Below are positions 61,049 to 64,000 of a DNA stretch of 64,000 nt, in pieces (the stretch's first letter is position 1; each line of letters starts with the position of its first letter). Source of the DNA: Gammaproteobacteria bacterium UBA3067 (GTDB taxonomy: Bacteria > Pseudomonadota > Gammaproteobacteria > Pseudomonadales > UBA3067); NCBI GenBank assembly GCA_002366835.1, contig DFBZ01000060.1, positions 101,570 to 165,569 on the forward strand, in the 5' to 3' direction. The notes under the pieces were generated by a model. It saw only the letters and a list, made by a program, of their open reading frames with translations, searched no databases and had not been told where the DNA came from. Both the position numbers and the translations under genes were made by a program.

Positions 61049-61390
61049 TTATATTTTATTTTCAATTGCCCGTTGCAGATTTTCAAGCTCATCAAGAACG
61101 CTCATAAATTTTTCACCAAATTCAGTCACCTTGTACTCGACCCTTGGTGGCACTTCATTATAAGAAATGCGCTCTAAAATACCGAACTCTGTATTTCTTT
61201 TTAAGCACTGATTAAGCACTTTTGTCGTTAAGCCTTCAACACTACGTACCATTTCACCCGGTCGGTTAATACCGCTGGCTAGTAATTGGTATACCGTAAG
61301 AGACCATTTGCAGCCGTAGATCGTTTCAACCATCTGCGCGCTTTTGCTTGGGCTTGTTTTTATTGAAAATATTTTGTCTTTAGTTTTCAT
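61049..61390 (-). CDS. HxlR-family transcriptional regulator
   Basis: 113-residue winged helix-turn-helix repressor or activator. [16 protein letters not shown] and [21 protein letters not shown] form the recognition region; [20 protein letters not shown] is the wing. HxlR regulators often respond to electrophiles or oxidants and sit divergent to the oxidoreductase they control; here the SDR gene begins 106 bases away on the other strand. Confidence 0.92.
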   Translation of the reverse strand: MKTKDKIFSIKTSPSKSAQMVETIYGCKWSLTVYQLLASGINRPGEMVRSVEGLTTKVLNQCLKRNTEFGILERISYNEVPPRVEYKVTEFGEKFMSVLDELENLQRAIENKI

Positions 61391-61396
61391 GAAGAT

Positions 61397-61411
61397 GTAC
61401 CAAAAAGTACC
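61397..61411. promoter_or_regulatory. Putative HxlR operator
   Basis: GTACC-AAAAA-GTACC type direct repeat in the 106-base divergent promoter region, next to the regulator start. Repeat symmetry is suggestive only. Confidence 0.3.
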
Positions 61412-61496
61412 TACCTTACCAATATGTGCTTGCTTTTTAGTATCTCAAGTATTGGCTAAATTGTCTCTATACATTAACAACTGGAGGAGATATAAC

Positions 61497-62267
61497 ATGA
61501 CAAATTCAAGTGTTGCTTTGATCATTGGCGGGTCCAGTGGTATAGGCTTAGCATCCGCAAAACAATTGGTATCTCAGGGCACCAACACGGTCATTCTGGG
61601 AAACAATGAGGCAAAGTTGGAAGCAGCCAAAACTGAGCTTAAAACCTATGCGAATAGTAATTCGGTAGAAACAATACAAGCTAACCTATATGAACAACAG
61701 GATGTAGATCATGTTATTCAAGCGCTTAACAACGAAACGCGGCACATCAAATACCTCGTAAATGCTGCGGGTTATTTTAACCCTAAGCCGTTCATCGAAC
61801 ACACGCCAGACGACTATAATGCTTACGCCTCGTTAAATAGCGCCGCGTTTTTTATCAGCCAAGCAGTTGCTAAAAATATGATCGACAACGGTGGGGGCTC
61901 TGTTGTACATATTGGTTCCATGTGGGCTAAGCAAGCCATTAAAGCAACACCTTCTTCGGCATATTCAATGGCTAAAGCTGGTTTACATGCCTTAACGCAG
62001 CACATGGCAATGGAGCTAGCGGAACACAACATTAGAGTTAACGCGGTCTCCCCTGCTGTTGTAAAAACCCCTATTTATGAAACATTTATTGACCCTGCGG
62101 AAATGGATAATGCCTTAGCTGAATTTGATGATTTTCATCCGATAGGCCGCATCGGCACACCGGATGACATCGCCAACAGCATCATGTTCCTCTTAAACGA
62201 TTGCTCCAGCTGGGTAACAGGTGCCATTTGGGATGTAGATGGCGGAGTGACTGCAGGTAGAAACTAA
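61497..62267 (+). CDS. Short-chain dehydrogenase/reductase of the HxlR cassette
   Basis: 256 aa from the ATG at 61497 (GGAGGAG 7 bases upstream; a 51-codon longer frame is rejected). Nucleotide motif [15 protein letters not shown] motif, catalytic Ser in IGSMWAKQ and Tyr-x3-Lys in [11 protein letters not shown]-terminal [15 protein letters not shown] and [12 protein letters not shown] are classical. NAD(P)-dependent reduction or oxidation of an unknown small carbonyl/alcohol. Followed by the cupin gene 21 bases later. Confidence 0.93.
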   Translation: MTNSSVALIIGGSSGIGLASAKQLVSQGTNTVILGNNEAKLEAAKTELKTYANSNSVETIQANLYEQQDVDHVIQALNNETRHIKYLVNAAGYFNPKPFIEHTPDDYNAYASLNSAAFFISQAVAKNMIDNGGGSVVHIGSMWAKQAIKATPSSAYSMAKAGLHALTQHMAMELAEHNIRVNAVSPAVVKTPIYETFIDPAEMDNALAEFDDFHPIGRIGTPDDIANSIMFLLNDCSSWVTGAIWDVDGGVTAGRN

Positions 62268-62288
62268 ACGATTAGCTTGGTGCTTAAA

Positions 62289-62951
62289 ATGACGACACAA
62301 ATCAATACCGATTTTTCACAACGAATCGTAATTCAACCCGAAGACTATCGCTGGGTTGACTCACCCATGCCTGGCGTGGAACGAATGATGCTCGATAGAA
62401 TGGGGGATGAAATTGCACGCGCAACATCTATTGTGCGTTACGAGCCCTTTAGTGAATTTTCGTCACATACTCATACAGGTGGCGAGGAGTTCGTTGTGCT
62501 CGACGGTGTGTTTTCTGACGAGCATCAAAGCTACGGTAAGGGCTGCTATGTACGCAACCCCATTGGCACATCACACACACCCAAAATAGGCAAAGAAGGC
62601 GCGACTATTTTCGTCAAACTACAACAGTTTGACGAAGCAGATACACAACAAAAAGTCATCGATACCCAAACACAATCATGGCGCCCAGGGCTAGTCGATG
62701 GCCTAAGCGTCATGCCGCTACATGAATTTGGAAGTGAGCACGTAGCGTTAGTGAAATGGGCGCCGAACACGCAATTCAACGCCCACCAGCACTGGGGTGG
62801 AGAGGAGATTTTTGTACTAAAGGGGACTTTTCATGACGAGCATGGCAGCTATCCCCAAGGCTCATGGCTACGCAGCCCCCATCTAAGTCGACATAAGCCC
62901 TTCACCAAAGAAAATGGCGCATTGATTTACGTAAAAACGGGGCACCTGTAA
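62289..62951 (+). CDS. ChrR-like two-cupin protein
   Basis: 220 aa with two cupin repeats, each with a metal-binding motif: SHTHTGGEEFVVLDG and AHQHWGGEEIFVLKG. Related to the cupin part of ChrR anti-sigma factors, but without the zinc anti-sigma domain, so it is a stand-alone cupin. Possibly an oxygenase, sensor or detoxification protein. Cotranscribed with the SDR; last gene of the cassette. Confidence 0.88.
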   Translation: MTTQINTDFSQRIVIQPEDYRWVDSPMPGVERMMLDRMGDEIARATSIVRYEPFSEFSSHTHTGGEEFVVLDGVFSDEHQSYGKGCYVRNPIGTSHTPKIGKEGATIFVKLQQFDEADTQQKVIDTQTQSWRPGLVDGLSVMPLHEFGSEHVALVKWAPNTQFNAHQHWGGEEIFVLKGTFHDEHGSYPQGSWLRSPHLSRHKPFTKENGALIYVKTGHL

Positions 62952-63530
62952 ACACAGTGCTTTTGTCCGTTGTGTTTGGGCTGTAGTAGCGTTTTGGCTA
63001 CAGCAGCGAAGCCACCCCAAAGCGGAACGCAGACCAGAACATCAACGGGATAAACTTGCGTACGCCCAGCATGGGTATGAACCAAAAGCACGGAAGTCGT
63101 TTGTAGGAAGAAAGCCCTCATCTACCCTGTTGTGATTAGACTCTATTACTAGCGAACCCCAGCGAGGGGCTGGCCTCGACGGCCGAAGGCGCTGTGAAAA
63201 AAAGCCAATGGACAGGCATACGATTAATTCGTGCGCCAGCCTGTTAAGACAAAGAGTACATTTTACTATTTTTTATTAATATCCCGCCGATTTAATGCCT
63301 CTAGCAAAACACCTGGGTTTATTTTAGTGCCGATCCCTCAGCATTCGGTTTGGTTTTTTTTGTTTTTCTTGGCAGCGCCTGTCCTACCTACTTCGCCTGT
63401 CCCGTCCTTCATAAGGTAAGGCGTTCATTAACTCAGTCGAGCAGAGGTGATCGAGGGCGAGATATCCTTATTTTCAGAAGATCAACCATGGTATATTCTT
63501 CAAGGTTAAGACACTTGCGTGTCCTCTTAA
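62952..63530. other. Non-coding region right of the cupin gene
   Basis: About 580 bases with no convincing gene. It contains GCTGTAG / CTACAGC inverted arms near 62981-63006 and the right copy of the 31-bp direct repeat. An open frame at 63350-63544 is hydrophobic at first and then basic; I do not trust it. Confidence 0.4.
63199..63229. repeat. 31-bp direct repeat, right copy
   Basis: Exact copy of 60670-60700 in the same orientation, 2.53 kb away. A nearby longer A-run precedes it. Confidence 0.85.
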
Positions 63531-63725
63531 ACCCGATACCATAACTTAACGTCTGAGGAGTTTGAACAGCCTAGAGAGCGGGTCAATGACGTAGTTAAAA
63601 AGCACATCAGTATAAAGAAAATCGCTAGCGAAAAGCCTTTTAAGTTTGTGCTGATGAGCTCTAGTGGCGCACAAAATAGGAGAACCTTGGGATTCATGGA
63701 GATCCAAGATGCCGGTTCTATATGA
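63531..63725 (+). pseudogene. Possible remnant of an NAD(P)-binding oxidoreductase
   Basis: Open frame from a stop at 63528 to TGA at 63723 with no start codon. It encodes EEFEQPRERVNDVVKKH and then KPFKFVLMSSSGAQNRRTLGF, which resembles the middle of an NAD(P)H-binding atypical-SDR family I recall (FVLMSSxGNRNRDLGE pattern). Upstream and downstream parts of that fold are not present in frame. Assignment from memory, low certainty. Confidence 0.35.
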
Positions 63726-63752
63726 TTTGGGTGGGATAGAGTGAAATATAAT

Positions 63753-64000
63753 ATGGTTTTAAGTAAGCACAGTTTTTTTAGGATCTATACGTATTTCTTA
63801 TCTTGTTTTTTAATGGCCTGCGGGGGATCAACCGACTCTAGCATCGACTCCACTGTTAATTCAGTCATCGAGCCTCCAGACAACTCAATTTTACTCGCTA
63901 CGTTTAGAGATACAGATAGTGATAAAGGTGAAATTGGCGGTGAAATCACCTTAAGTTTTTCTGATGAAAACCCAGATTTGTCAGCGGGCAATGTTTCTTT
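63753..64000 (+). CDS. Lipoprotein, N-terminal part (runs off window)
   Basis: ATG at 63753 opens a frame to the window edge. A signal peptide ends in the lipobox FLMAC, giving a lipidated Cys23, followed by GGSTDSSIDS, and then ATFRDTDSDKGEIGGEITLSFSDE, an Asp-rich segment. The first residues (MVLSKHSFFRIYTYFLSC) are basic then hydrophobic. No good ribosome site is visible. Likely a large surface lipoprotein continuing past the edge. Confidence 0.7.
   Translation, partial: MVLSKHSFFRIYTYFLSCFLMACGGSTDSSIDSTVNSVIEPPDNSILLATFRDTDSDKGEIGGEITLSFSDENPDLSAGNVS

Noticed and set aside
60658..63230. Integron-type gene cassettes
   Set aside because: The flanking 31-bp repeats lack the R''-L''-L'-R' attC layout with GTTRRRY cores in the right places, the unit contains divergent genes, and no integrase is seen.

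Overview
The window is a chromosomal segment of a gammaproteobacterium, most likely a marine member of the Cellvibrionales/Pseudomonadales side. Reasons: Pseudomonas-length isocitrate lyase (530 aa), a dsbB - rsd/algQ pair, yrfG-hslR-hslO-pckA order as in enterics, yjeT-hisZ-purA order, orn/rsgA divergence, moderate GC, a very long thrombospondin-type-3 lipoprotein, and PlcP-type lipid-remodelling genes typical of marine heterotrophs. The genus cannot be fixed from the sequence alone.

Layout. 1-3.3 kb: 3' end of a FabY-like ketoacyl synthase, an orphan lipoyl-less E2 acyltransferase, and a PAS-DHp-REC protein with no kinase ATPase domain, convergent with a TPR lipoprotein + class III cyclase operon (3.3-6.1 kb). 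6.4-8.0 kb: isocitrate lyase. 8.1-13.1 kb: giant calcium-motif lipoprotein with eight 66-bp tandem repeats and a paralogous 3' scrap beyond its stop codon. 13.5-20.6 kb: yjeT-hisZ-purA, YgiQ, a nucleoside deaminase, a Bax-like glucosaminidase and a small unknown. 20.8-24.8 kb: SDR, DUF35 and thiolase-like operon with an AraC-type regulator. 25.4-32.4 kb: DUF349 protein overlapping adhC, then a zincin/beta-propeller/outer-membrane-barrel fusion. 32.6-41.2 kb: housekeeping genes (yrfG, hslR, hslO, pckA, tex, gshA). 41.2-48.2 kb: FliL-like, dsbB, rsd, and a gcvT-gcvH-gcvPA-gcvPB operon with split glycine decarboxylase. 48.4-53.3 kb: unknown exported protein, Fe3+ ABC transporter (binding protein + permease, no ATPase) under a possible Fur box, and an internally deleted FAD dehydrogenase. 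53.6-57.8 kb: PlcP-like metallophosphoesterase, DUF2334 deacetylase, GT4 glycosyltransferase and sulfotransferase. 57.9-60.7 kb: yjbQ, orn, rsgA, YHS protein. 60.7-63.2 kb: an HxlR/SDR/cupin cassette bracketed by a 31-bp direct repeat. 63.2-64 kb: a gene remnant and the start of another lipoprotein.

How the genes work together: isocitrate lyase and pckA (glyoxylate shunt and gluconeogenesis), the glycine cleavage system and the CoA-thioester-type thiolase/DUF35/SDR operon fit growth on acetate-, fatty-acid- or sterol-like carbon. The most interesting candidate system is the 53.6-57.8 kb lipid/glycan locus: a PlcP-like phospholipase and a GT4 enzyme would swap phospholipid for glycolipid, and the adjacent sulfotransferase and deacetylase suggest further headgroup decoration. 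Mobile or repeat DNA is also notable: a 142-144-bp MITE-like element occurs twice in inverted orientation (19.2 and 55.2 kb), one copy separating the GT4 and DUF2334 genes; a 169-bp element with perfect 20-bp inverted ends lies before yrfG; and the HxlR cassette has matching ends. No tRNA, rRNA, CRISPR array, transposase or phage gene was recognised.
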